From: an uncultured Desulfuromonadales bacterium
GTDB taxonomy: Bacteria; Desulfobacterota; Desulfuromonadia; Desulfuromonadales; Geopsychrobacteraceae
Length of the DNA stretch: 30,521 nucleotides
Reading direction: 5' to 3'
NCBI GenBank assembly: GCA_947259685.1
Contig: CAMYNC010000029.1
Location: forward strand, 24,700-55,220
Of this stretch, positions 1 through 6,454 are shown piece by piece. The notes below the pieces were generated by a model, which was not told the origin of the DNA, did no database searches, and saw nothing but the letters and a program-made list of their open reading frames with translations. The first letter of the stretch is position 1; each line of letters starts with the position of its first letter. The position numbers were made by a program, and so were the translations under genes.

Positions 1-984
1 ATCCTGGCCGGACTCAACCGTCCTGAATCAGGACAAATACTCCTCGGGGATCGACCACTCTACGATTCCAGCAACAAGTTCAATCTGCCGCCCGAACAGC
101 GCCGGATCGGCATGGTGTTTCAGGATCTTTGCTTGTTTCCGCATCTCGATGTCAGCGGCAACATCGGTTACGGTCTGAGACTCCGGAGGATAGGTCGTGG
201 GGAGCGCCAGAAGCGCATCGATCAACTGCTGGAAAAACTTGGCATCGAACAGTTGGCCGCGCGCAGCGTTGCAACCCTCTCTGGCGGTGAACAACAAAAG
301 GTTGCTCTGGCCAGAACCCTGGCCACCGATCCGCAGCTACTGCTGCTTGACGAACCGACCGCGGCCCTCGATCCAGCAGCGCGTGGTGAAATCCGCCGCT
401 GGCTGCATAGCATCCTGACCGAACTGAACATCCCGAACCTGCTGGTCACCCACGATGTCGAGGAGGTTGCCTACTTCCGCAAGCGGGTGGCGGTGATGGA
501 GCAGGGCAAGATCGTGCAACAGGGCAGCTTTCATCAACTGCTGCGCGAACCTGCCAGCGAATTCATCGCCCGCTTTGTCGGCGTCAACCATATTCCCGGC
601 GAGGTCCAGCAGGTTGCGGGCAAAGCGGTTTTCCGCAGCCGGGGTGGTTCAAACTTCCTCGCTCCTTTCGAGCAGGTTGAGCCGGGCTCAGCCTGGCTGA
701 CGGTTTTTCCCTGGGACATTGCTCTTTATCGGGAGCTGCCGGAAGGCAGTCCACGCAATCATCTATACGGCCAGGTTCAGGACGTTGTGATCTTCGGTGA
801 CCGGGTGCGTATCACCCTGGTTGATGACGACAAGCTGGTCGCCGAAATCAGTACCCGCGGCTATCAGGCCCTCGGCGAACCCCAGTCTGGGGAAAACCTC
901 TGGGGAGTGTTCAAGGCCCGGGAAGCGCGCATCGAGAATTGCGCTCATTCCAGTCCCAAACTCAATGAGGAGTTGCCATGCTGA
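1..984 (+). CDS. modC: Molybdate-type ABC transporter ATP-binding protein (5' end missing)
   Basis: This gene is open from the first base, so the start and the Walker A loop lie upstream of the window. The visible part has the Q-loop (MVFQD), the ABC signature LSGGEQQKVALART, Walker B (LLLLDEPTAALDP) and the H-loop (VTHDVEE). The last roughly 100 residues form a TOBE/MOP-like domain (TVFPWDIALYRE, then GQVQDVVIFGDRVRITL), which is typical of oxyanion importers such as ModC and WtpC. It would energise molybdate (or tungstate) uptake at the inner membrane. Its 3' end overlaps the start of moeA by 7 bases, so uptake and cofactor synthesis are translationally linked, which supports molybdate as the substrate. 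Tungstate or sulfate cannot be excluded from sequence alone. Confidence 0.85.
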   Translation: MLAGLNRPESGQILLGDRPLYDSSNKFNLPPEQRRIGMVFQDLCLFPHLDVSGNIGYGLRLRRIGRGERQKRIDQLLEKLGIEQLAARSVATLSGGEQQKVALARTLATDPQLLLLDEPTAALDPAARGEIRRWLHSILTELNIPNLLVTHDVEEVAYFRKRVAVMEQGKIVQQGSFHQLLREPASEFIARFVGVNHIPGEVQQVAGKAVFRSRGGSNFLAPFEQVEPGSAWLTVFPWDIALYRELPEGSPRNHLYGQVQDVVIFGDRVRITLVDDDKLVAEISTRGYQALGEPQSGENLWGVFKAREARIENCAHSSPKLNEELPC

Positions 985-2159
985 ATTATGACCAGGCAGT
1001 GCAAAGGGTTCTCGATAATATCTCTCCCCTGCCGGCGCAGCTGCTGCCGCTACAACAGGCTGCCGGTCTGATTCTCGCGGCACCAGCCAGAGCCCGTTGG
1101 GATATGCCACGCTGGGATAACTCGGCGATGGACGGCTTTGCTTTTGCCGCTACCGAACACCAGGAGTGCTTGAAAATCGTCGGCGCTGCTTACGCCGGGC
1201 ATCCGTTCGCCGGTAGATTGCAGCCCGGCGAAGCGATCCGCATCACCACCGGTGCGCCAATACCAAGCGGCGCTGATACTGTGGTTCCGGTAGAAGATAC
1301 CGCCGAGGAGGTTGGCCAACTGTTTCTGCGCCAGCCGATCAAGCCAGGGCAACATGTGCGTTATCGCGGGGAAGAATACTGCGCAGATGAGGTTCTGCTC
1401 GACGCAGGAACGCAACTGAATGCCGGAGCCATCGGTCTGCTGGCCGGCGCTGGGGTCGCCCAGGTCGAGGTCTTCCCGCGCCCCAAGGTGGCGATCTTTT
1501 CGACCGGCGATGAACTGGTGGAATTAGGACGAGAACCGGGCCCGGGGCAGATCATCAATTCGAATCTGCAATATTTGCTGGCCCGGGTGAACGAATGTGG
1601 CGGTACGCCCATCCCGCTCGGTATCGGTGAGGACCGCTGCGAGGATCTCGACAAGCTGATCGAGCAAGCGATGACTGCCGACCTGATCCTCTCTACCGGC
1701 GGGGTTTCGGTCGGCGAGAAGGATCTGGTGCAGCAGACGTTAGAGAGGCGCGGTTTCGAACGGATATTCTGGAAGGTGGCGATCAAGCCGGGCAAACCGG
1801 TGCTCTTTGGTTTGCTGCAAGGCGTCCCCTGCCTGGGCCTGCCCGGCAATCCGGCGGCCACCGCAGCAACCTTTGAACTCTTTGCCTTGCCGGCGCTGCG
1901 GATTCTGGCCGGGCAGCAAGACCCGCTGCCGATCAAACGTCGCGGGATTCTTCAGCAGGAGGTCAAGGTTGGCGGACAACGCCAGGCATTTATCTGGAGT
2001 CGCTGTGACTGGTCAGCAGCGGGATATCAAGTGCAGGCCCTGGACCAACAAGGCTCAGGACAAACAGGGGCGGTACAAGCAGCTAATGCCTTGCTGGCAG
2101 TTCCATTAGGGCATGAGCGCCTCACTGCGGGGCAAGCGGTCGAAGTGATTCTACTGTGA
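978..2159 (+). CDS. moeA: Molybdopterin molybdenumtransferase
   Basis: MoeA inserts molybdate into adenylylated molybdopterin in the last step of Moco synthesis. The length of 393 residues is normal for the family. Motifs in order are DNSAMDGFA (about residues 48-56), ITTGAPIPSGADTVVPVED, the MoCF-type IFSTGDELVELG, the binding loop ILSTGGVSVGEKD, KVAIKPGKPVLFG and GLPGNPAA, followed by a C-terminal beta domain. The ATG at 978 has GAGGAG five bases upstream and lies inside the end of the ABC ATPase gene. A second copy of MoeA-like genes elsewhere in the genome would be usual for bacteria using both Mo and W, but this cannot be seen here. Confidence 0.96.
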   Translation: MLNYDQAVQRVLDNISPLPAQLLPLQQAAGLILAAPARARWDMPRWDNSAMDGFAFAATEHQECLKIVGAAYAGHPFAGRLQPGEAIRITTGAPIPSGADTVVPVEDTAEEVGQLFLRQPIKPGQHVRYRGEEYCADEVLLDAGTQLNAGAIGLLAGAGVAQVEVFPRPKVAIFSTGDELVELGREPGPGQIINSNLQYLLARVNECGGTPIPLGIGEDRCEDLDKLIEQAMTADLILSTGGVSVGEKDLVQQTLERRGFERIFWKVAIKPGKPVLFGLLQGVPCLGLPGNPAATAATFELFALPALRILAGQQDPLPIKRRGILQQEVKVGGQRQAFIWSRCDWSAAGYQVQALDQQGSGQTGAVQAANALLAVPLGHERLTAGQAVEVILL

Positions 2160-2195
2160 AGCCTGATAAGAACGGCCAAGTACAATTTCCCTGTT

Positions 2196-2750
2196 TCAGG
2201 CCGCAGCCTGTTGTTCATACTTTTCCACCAGCTGGCGGTATTTCTCTTCCAGATCTGGCGTCTTCGCTGCGGCCTGTTGGTAGGCCTGCAACATCTCCGG
2301 ACGCACCTCTTCCGGGAGTACCCGCTCTGCCAGCGGGTAGAGGATACTATCCTCCTTGTCGATATGGCCGCGCAGCAGTTCGGCATAGCCTTTGGCATTT
2401 TCAGCGATCAGCGGTAGCTGGCCGGGTTCACCGTCAACGGCCTTTTGGGCCGCCTCTTCGATGGCGCGCACAAAGGCGCGCCCTTGGTCGTGCTCCATCT
2501 GCATCGCTTCGATCGGTGACTGTTTTTCCGGCATGCCGTTTTTAATCAGCGCAATGAACAGCACGTCCTCTTCCTTGGCATGATGGAAGCGGTCGGCGTA
2601 ATTGCGGATGAAATCGACCGCATCGAGGAAAAACTGCCAGTTGCGGAACTTGCCCTGCTCCATCAAGGTGGTATTCTGCTCCACCAGCGCGATCATGCGC
2701 AGGATCAGTTGATGCTCGTCGCTCATCACCTGGGTCACGTTGGCCTTCAT
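2196..2750 (-). CDS. Hemerythrin HHE-domain protein
   Basis: The 184-residue protein is a four-helix hemerythrin-like domain that probably carries a non-haem di-iron site. Candidate ligands are H13 in SDEHQLI, the FHHAKEED histidines and glutamate near residues 57-61, the MEHDQG histidine, and HIDKEDSILYPL near residue 135. The C-terminal tail is charged, helical and ends in alanines. It is the last gene of a three-gene operon: its ATG overlaps the stop of the preceding gene by one base (TGATG). Hemerythrin domains bind O2 or NO or act in Fe-S repair (RIC/YtfE/ScdA); in this context a role in nitrosative or oxidative stress is inferred. There is no DNA-binding or methyl-accepting domain. Confidence 0.88.
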   Translation of the reverse strand: MKANVTQVMSDEHQLILRMIALVEQNTTLMEQGKFRNWQFFLDAVDFIRNYADRFHHAKEEDVLFIALIKNGMPEKQSPIEAMQMEHDQGRAFVRAIEEAAQKAVDGEPGQLPLIAENAKGYAELLRGHIDKEDSILYPLAERVLPEEVRPEMLQAYQQAAAKTPDLEEKYRQLVEKYEQQAAA

Positions 2751-3208
2751 CAGCTCCTCCGTTCCCCGTCGATGCCGATGATGACGATCTCCAGCGGCAC
2801 ATCCTTGCCCGATTTGGCGATCGCCTGCTCGGCCATCATCCCCAGCCCACGACAGCAGGGCACTTCCATGATCGGTACGGTCACCGACTTAATGTCGTTC
2901 TGGCTGATCATCTCCGCCAGTTTATCGACGTAGTTGCTGGTGTCATCCAACTTGGGGCAGGCATTGACCAGCACCCGGCATTTGATGAAGTCACGGTGGA
3001 ACTCGGCGTAGGCAAAGGGGGCGCAATCGGCGGCCACCAGCAGATCGGCGTTCTGCAGGTAGGGTGCGCTCGGCGGCACCAGGTGGAGTTGCACCGGCCA
3101 CTGGCGCAGCTCGGATTGCAGTTTGCCGGTCGGGGTCGCTTCGCTGGTTTCTTGCTTCTCAATGCTGCGCGCCATCGATCCGGGGCAGCCACAGGCTAAT
3201 TTGCTCAT
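2750..3208 (-). CDS. Cysteine-rich protein resembling the C-terminal domain of anaerobe ferredoxin-like proteins
   Basis: The product is about 152 residues with seven conserved-looking cysteines: a CGCPGS motif near the N-terminus, ADCAPFAYAEFHRDF, KCRVLVNACPKLDD and EVPCCRGLG near the end. From memory of the family, this block (SQLRQWPVQLHLVPP-like, then CPKLDD and VPCC) is normally found after a two-cluster 4Fe-4S ferredoxin domain in roughly 200-280-residue proteins of strict anaerobes; that ferredoxin part is absent here. An upstream ATG at 3214 is only one base from the Shine-Dalgarno, whereas the ATG at 3208 has AGGAG with a seven-base spacer, so 3208 is preferred. It sits between a DUF1858 gene and a hemerythrin gene. 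A metal- or cluster-binding role is inferred; the reaction is unknown. Confidence 0.75.
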   Translation of the reverse strand: MSKLACGCPGSMARSIEKQETSEATPTGKLQSELRQWPVQLHLVPPSAPYLQNADLLVAADCAPFAYAEFHRDFIKCRVLVNACPKLDDTSNYVDKLAEMISQNDIKSVTVPIMEVPCCRGLGMMAEQAIAKSGKDVPLEIVIIGIDGERRS

Positions 3209-3210
3209 CT

Positions 3211-3432
3211 TCATTCTCCTTTATTTTTCAGGTAGTGGTTAATTTCCTGTTCAATCTTCGCTTCGATTTCGTCACCGAGGGCGTGAATGCTGACCACGTC
3301 CTTGAGCAGGCAGATACCTACGCCACAGGTCACGCAACCGATCTCGTATTTCTCCAGGATCTCGCCGATCTCAGGATGGATTTCGATGGTTTTATTGATC
3401 GGCTGCTCGCCGATGTCGTTTGCAAGTTGCAT
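3211..3432 (-). CDS. DUF1858 domain protein
   Basis: This is a small protein of 73 residues with a typical DUF1858 pattern: INKTIEIHPEIGEILEKYEIGC followed by a CVTCGVGIC cluster of three cysteines and a helical C-terminus. DUF1858 domains are related in layout to the ScdA_N domain of RIC/YtfE proteins and often sit beside hybrid-cluster or hemerythrin proteins. The frame is open to an ATG at 3507, but the ATG at 3432 has AAAGGAG with a seven-base spacer and starts at the domain, and the upstream ATG would fall inside the promoter. It is the first gene of the operon; its stop overlaps the possible first ATG of the next gene. Confidence 0.85.
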   Translation of the reverse strand: MQLANDIGEQPINKTIEIHPEIGEILEKYEIGCVTCGVGICLLKDVVSIHALGDEIEAKIEQEINHYLKNKGE

Positions 3433-3458
3433 TGTTTTGCTCCTTTGTGTCCCGTTGA

Positions 3459-3507
3459 TGGCCTGACTATAGGGGAAAACCGCCGGGCAAAACATGACCT
3501 GGATCAA
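3459..3507 (-). promoter_or_regulatory. Predicted class II FNR/DNR-type promoter of the DUF1858-hemerythrin operon
   Basis: Read on the minus strand, TTGATCCAGGTCAT (3507 to 3494) matches a CRP/FNR-family box (consensus TTGAT-N4-ATCAA, or GTCAA for DNR). After 22 bases comes a -10 hexamer TATAGT (3471 to 3466). With +1 predicted at about 3459, the box is centred at -41.5, the exact class II spacing. There is no good -35 hexamer other than the box, as expected for an activator-dependent promoter. The predicted leader before the ATG at 3432 is about 27 bases. Confidence 0.6.
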
Positions 3508-3792
3508 AATCTGACTGATTTTGTAAGTTTTTCTGGTTATTCACTTGCCTCAAGTTGTAAATAAAAATATTTCTTTAACGCAGAGATGGGGCGTGACCCG
3601 GAGCAGGTAGCCGATTGGTTGAGTGGTCGCCATAAACCCTGTCAGCAAAATCGAAAAAACATTGAACTCTTTTGGGCAGATTATTTCCAAAAATCTGATA
3701 TTATTCGGGGGCTTGTCTGAGCCTACTGAGGCGAATAGCAACCTAATCGACTCAAACTATGGGCCAAATAACTCCTGGAATGGATGAAAATG
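3508..3792. other. Intergenic stretch without a recognised gene
   Basis: No supported gene or RNA was found between the FNR-type promoter and the hairpin cluster. A 63-codon frame on the minus strand (3741-3550) has no good ribosome site and no recognisable product. A short GC-rich segment near 3583-3630 stands out from the AT-rich surroundings, but I could not match it to a known riboswitch. Confidence 0.5.
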
Positions 3793-3840
3793 GGAGCGAG
3801 AATGTCGCTCCTCGTTCGTGAAATGCGAACGAGGAGTGGC
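3793..3840. repeat. Two overlapping, mutually exclusive hairpins
   Basis: The first hairpin pairs GGAGCGA (3793-3799) with TCGCTCC (3805-3811). The second pairs CTCCTCGTTCG (3808-3818) with CGAACGAGGAG (3826-3836), and can extend to 16 pairs (3804-3819 with 3825-3840) using G-U wobbles. Bases 3805-3811 are shared, so only one can form fully at a time. No T-run follows, so this is not a plain intrinsic terminator. It lies about 130 bases upstream of the hipBA promoter. Confidence 0.7.
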
Positions 3841-3917
3841 AAAGACCACAACAAGAATTCGGCTGGAATTTACGTAAATAGAAAAGCTCGCCGAGATGCC
3901 AACCACTTTACTTCACG

Positions 3918-3971
3918 GTTAAACGATAAATATAATTGACGTTTAAACAACTTTTTGTTATTTATATTTAA
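3918..3971 (+). promoter_or_regulatory. Predicted hipBA promoter and operator
   Basis: A -35 hexamer TTGACG (3936-3941) and a -10 hexamer TATTTA (3959-3964) are separated by 17 bases, predicting +1 at about 3971. The inverted repeat TTAAACG (3919-3925) / CGTTTAA (3940-3946) flanks and overlaps the -35. A second, looser AT-rich dyad (GTTA at 3957-3960, TAAC further on) covers the -10 region. These are good candidates for HipB autoregulatory operators, since type II antitoxins of this family repress their own promoter. Confidence 0.5.
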
Positions 3972-3975
3972 CATT

Positions 3976-4326
3976 ATGCCAAAGAAAACACTCCATATGT
4001 ATCCCGGTCCCCTGAAAGAGACCCAGTCCTTGGGACAACGGCTGAAGGATGCGCGTCTGCGCAGGCGGTTTTCCATGGAGACTGTCTGCGCCAGAGCCGA
4101 TCTCTCCCGACCGACGCTCTACAAGATTGAAAAAGGCGATCCATCTGTGGCGTTTGGACATTACGTGCAGGTGTTGCGTGTCCTGGGTTTGCTGGACGAT
4201 CTGGCGCAGATTGCCAATGACGATGTCTTAGGGCGCCGCCTGCAAGACGAATCTCTCCCTCGGAGAAAAAGAGCTCCGCGCAAAAAAAACTCTCTGGATG
4301 ATCGTGATGGCAAAAGCAACACGTAG
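3976..4326 (+). CDS. hipB: HipB-like XRE-family antitoxin / transcription regulator
   Basis: The 116-residue protein has an XRE helix-turn-helix in the middle (LGQRLKDARLRRRFSMETVCARADLSRPTLYKIEKGDPS, residues about 19-57) and a basic tail rich in Arg and Lys. It should bind the hip operator and neutralise the HipA kinase. The frame is open to an ATG at 3955, which would lie upstream of the predicted transcript start; 3976 is preferred, with an ATG at 3997 as an alternative. None has a Shine-Dalgarno, so translation may begin on a near-leaderless mRNA. The 3' end overlaps hipA, which is typical of antitoxin-toxin pairs. Confidence 0.85.
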   Translation: MPKKTLHMYPGPLKETQSLGQRLKDARLRRRFSMETVCARADLSRPTLYKIEKGDPSVAFGHYVQVLRVLGLLDDLAQIANDDVLGRRLQDESLPRRKRAPRKKNSLDDRDGKSNT

Positions 4327-5557
4327 AGAGCAGCTGTGGGTCTGGTTAGACGACCCGGCTTTCGGTCCTCTTCAGCAGATCGGCATCCTGTCCAAAGGGG
4401 ATCGCGGAAGTGTCAGTTTTGTCTATGAGCCGGATTGGCTTGCTCACGCCCATGCCTTTCAACTTGATCCCGAACTGGATCTTTTGCCGGGAGAATTTTA
4501 TCCAGGGGGATCGAACTTTGGCTTATTTATGGACTCCTGCCCTGATCGCTGGGGACAGCTCCTGATGAAGCGCAGGGAGGCGATAGAGGCCAGGGAAGAG
4601 GAGCGCAGATCCAGGACCCTTGGACCTTGGGAATTTCTGCTTGGTGTTCAGGACTGCACCCGTATGGGTGCCTTGCGCTACAGTCTGCCGGGGCAAGATG
4701 TTTTTCTGGCCGATGAGGAATTGTCCGCCCCTCCGGTAGCAAAGATTGCCGAATTGCAGGTGATCGCATTCGAGTTGACCAGAAAGAAACTGGCCAGTCC
4801 TGACAAAATCAAGGAATGGTTGAAAGTCCTTGTGGCGCCGGGGGCATCTCTCGGCGGTGCGCGGCCCAAAGCGAATCTTGTCGATGATCAGGGCCATCTA
4901 TGGATTACCAAATTCCCTTCGGCTGATGACGATTACGATGTCGCTGTCTGGGAGAAGGTGCTGCATGATCTCGCCCTCGACTGCGGAATCTCTGTCCCGG
5001 AATCCAGGCTCATGCAGATCGGCGATGGATTTCACACATTCCTCGTCAAACGTTTTGATCGTCAGGGAGGTGAGCGCCGTTTTTTCGCCTCTGCCATGAC
5101 GATGCTGAAACATGTTGATACGGACGACGCCAGCTATCTGGAACTGGCGGAATTCCTGGCGACCTATGGCGAACCTGATTTCCTGCAAACTGATCTTGAA
5201 GAGCTGTTCACTAGAGTTGTGTTCAATGTGGCCACCGCAAACAGAGACGATCATTTGCGCAATCACGGTTTCATGCGGTCCCCTGAGGGCTGGCGACTGG
5301 CACCAGCCTTCGACATGAATCCTTCTTTCAAAAAGGAGGAGCATGTCCTCTCACTGGACCTGGATAACCGCCAGCCAGATGTAGACGTCGTGCTTGAAAC
5401 CGCAGGCTATTACCGAGTGGAAAAAAATCGTGCTAACACCATTGTCCAAAGGGTATGTGAGGTCGTAGCAGGATGGGAACGTCGCGCCCGCCATTATGGC
5501 CTTTCCAGGCAGGAATGCCTGGACGCTGAGCATTTATTTTGCATCAGGGAAAAGTAG
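4307..5557 (+). CDS. hipA: HipA-family serine/threonine kinase toxin
   Basis: The protein of about 416 residues has the full HipA fold. An N-terminal Couple_hipA-like region includes GSNFGLFMDSCPDRWGQLL. The nucleotide-loop segment is ASLGGARPKA (about 180-189), followed by LVKRFDR, the catalytic segment NRDDHLRN (312-319, D314 aligning with the HipA catalytic Asp) and the metal-binding AFDM (D336). All key kinase residues look intact, so the toxin is probably active; E. coli HipA phosphorylates glutamyl-tRNA synthetase. The ATG at 4307 has a weak GGATGA upstream; an in-frame ATG at 4298 gives three more residues. It overlaps hipB by about 20 bases. The product is longer and more divergent than YjjJ-type relatives, and its target is unknown. 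Confidence 0.9.
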   Translation: MAKATRREQLWVWLDDPAFGPLQQIGILSKGDRGSVSFVYEPDWLAHAHAFQLDPELDLLPGEFYPGGSNFGLFMDSCPDRWGQLLMKRREAIEAREEERRSRTLGPWEFLLGVQDCTRMGALRYSLPGQDVFLADEELSAPPVAKIAELQVIAFELTRKKLASPDKIKEWLKVLVAPGASLGGARPKANLVDDQGHLWITKFPSADDDYDVAVWEKVLHDLALDCGISVPESRLMQIGDGFHTFLVKRFDRQGGERRFFASAMTMLKHVDTDDASYLELAEFLATYGEPDFLQTDLEELFTRVVFNVATANRDDHLRNHGFMRSPEGWRLAPAFDMNPSFKKEEHVLSLDLDNRQPDVDVVLETAGYYRVEKNRANTIVQRVCEVVAGWERRARHYGLSRQECLDAEHLFCIREK

Positions 5558-5590
5558 CGCCTCGGGATTAAGTGGGCTTCCATGCCCAGA

Positions 5591-5620
5591 CAAAAAGCGC
5601 CCCCACAAAACTGTGGGGGC
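5591..5620 (-). terminator. Intrinsic terminator, best on the minus strand
   Basis: GCCCCCACA (5599-5607) pairs perfectly with TGTGGGGGC (5612-5620) around an AAAC loop. Read on the minus strand the stem is followed by GCGCTTTTTG. On the plus strand the T-run is missing, so it would end hipA transcripts less well. It lies in the tail of the broken resolvase frame. Confidence 0.55.
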
Positions 5621-5663
5621 AAGTCTTGCAAAGTCACAAGTGTGCTATTGCAAGACTTGGCCC
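5615..5663. repeat. Inverted repeat at the break of the resolvase remnant
   Basis: CAAGTCTTGCAA (5620-5631) and TTGCAAGACTTG (5648-5659) are a perfect 12-base inverted repeat around 16 bases, with flanking GGG and CCC that extend the match after a one-base offset. Its left arm shares the G-run of the adjacent terminator-like hairpin. It begins just where similarity to serine recombinases ends, so it may mark an insertion or rearrangement end. Confidence 0.6.
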
Positions 5664-5667
5664 TTTG

Positions 5668-5733
5668 AATTTTTTGAACATCTAGTTTTTGACCGGCACT
5701 ACTGACCCTTGCGTAGCCAATTCTCATCCCCAT
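5668..5733 (-). pseudogene. Serine resolvase/invertase remnant (N-terminal about 20 residues only)
   Basis: On the minus strand the frame begins M-G-MRIGYARVSSAGQKLDVQ, the hallmark start of Tn3-resolvase/Pin-type recombinases, including the catalytic serine in the ARVSS motif. After about residue 20-22 the similarity stops and the frame runs on through the neighbouring hairpins to a stop at 5494. The rest of the catalytic and DNA-binding domains is not in the window. A modest AGGGG lies upstream of the second ATG. This is a decayed or truncated mobile-element gene between the two toxin-antitoxin modules. Confidence 0.7.
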
Positions 5734-5815
5734 GGCTGCCCCTTCAGAAAGAGAAAAGAAAACCCTGTCGTGGGTGTGGCCAGGCCAAAGTGAAAGGGAG
5801 TGTGATTTATTCCCC

Positions 5816-5851
5816 TTGATCGGTACCGATAAGTATTAGATAATAATATAT
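5816..5851 (+). promoter_or_regulatory. Predicted parDE promoter with palindromic operator
   Basis: A -35 hexamer TTGATC (5816-5821) and a -10 hexamer GATAAT (5839-5844) are spaced by 17 bases, with +1 near 5851. A perfect 12-base palindrome ATCGGTACCGAT (5819-5830) overlaps the -35, a good candidate for the ParD ribbon-helix-helix operator. Confidence 0.6.
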
Positions 5852-5872
5852 CGTCTTTTGTGGAGGTTATTT

Positions 5873-6115
5873 ATGTCGAAAAATACTAGCGTTACCCTTG
5901 GCCCCCATTTTGAGGAATTTGTCGGTAAGCAGGTAGCATCGGGCCACTATGGGTCGGTGAGCGAGGCCATCCGTGCAGGTCTTCGACTTTTGGAAGAAAA
6001 GGAAGCCAAGCTCAGTCTTTTGCGCAAGGCACTGGTAGAGGGTGAAAACAGTGGAACTGCCGATTATTCGCTGGAAAGCTTGATTCAGGAACTTGACATA
6101 GAAGACCTGAAATAA
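5873..6115 (+). CDS. parD: ParD-family ribbon-helix-helix antitoxin
   Basis: The 80-residue protein starts MSKNTSVTLGPHFEEFVGKQVASGHYGSVSEAIRAGLRLL-like, which is the ParD/CopG ribbon-helix-helix fold, followed by an acidic C-terminal toxin-binding tail (ENSGTADYSLESLIQELDIEDLK in two segments). The ATG at 5873 has GGAGG with a six-base spacer; an upstream in-frame ATG at 5858 lies before that site and is not used. It would neutralise ParE and repress the operon through the palindrome over the -35. The stop overlaps the parE start by one base (TAATG). Confidence 0.93.
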   Translation: MSKNTSVTLGPHFEEFVGKQVASGHYGSVSEAIRAGLRLLEEKEAKLSLLRKALVEGENSGTADYSLESLIQELDIEDLK

Positions 6116-6432
6116 TGGCCACATTCAACCTTACCGAAAAGGCCAAAAGTGATTTGAAGGATATTGCTCGCTTCACGCAGAAGCGTTGGGGCCGTGAACA
6201 GCGAAACAAATATCTGAAGGATCTGGACACCTGTTTCTATCGACTGTCAGGCAACCCATCACTGGGACGGGAGTGCAATGAAGTTCGAACCGGATACTTC
6301 AAATTCCCAACGGGGCGCCATGTGATTTATTATCGCAGCATATCAAAGTCACAAGTCGAAATCGTCCGCATTTTCCATGAGAGTATGGACGTCGAAATTC
6401 AATTTACGAGCAAACAAGAAGAGCCGCACTGA
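6115..6432 (+). CDS. parE: ParE-family toxin
   Basis: The 105-residue protein belongs to the RelE/ParE superfamily: FNLTEKAKSDLKDIARFTQKRWG at the N-terminus, LSGNPSLGRECNEVRTGYFKFPTGRHVIYYR in the core and VEIVRIFHESMDVEIQF at the end. ParE toxins poison DNA gyrase; the HVIYYR and IFHESMD motifs favour ParE over RelE. It is translationally coupled to parD. The end of the coding region forms the first arm of the terminator that follows. Confidence 0.93.
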   Translation: MATFNLTEKAKSDLKDIARFTQKRWGREQRNKYLKDLDTCFYRLSGNPSLGRECNEVRTGYFKFPTGRHVIYYRSISKSQVEIVRIFHESMDVEIQFTSKQEEPH

Positions 6433-6454
6433 TTATTGATTGTGCGGCTCTTTT
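6421..6454 (+). terminator. Intrinsic terminator of parDE
   Basis: GAGCCGCAC (6421-6429) pairs with GTGCGGCTC (6442-6450), followed by TTTTA. The first arm codes for the last residues of ParE and the stop codon (6430-6432) is in the loop. Confidence 0.8.

Noticed and set aside
2156..2545. 129-codon plus-strand frame following moeA
   Set aside because: It is antisense to the hemerythrin gene, and its Pro/Arg-rich product has no family features.
3583..3650. Possible c-di-GMP (GEMM) or other riboswitch in the GC-rich patch
   Set aside because: A few short matches such as GGTAGCCGAT, but the conserved core and paired stems of known classes are not there.
3550..3741. 63-codon minus-strand frame upstream of the DUF1858 operon
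   Set aside because: No convincing start signal and no recognisable product.
5599..5663. Integron attC-like site next to hipA
   Set aside because: The palindromes lack the conserved R and L box sequences (GTTRRRY and its partner), there is no integrase, and the hairpins are explained by a terminator plus a simple inverted repeat.
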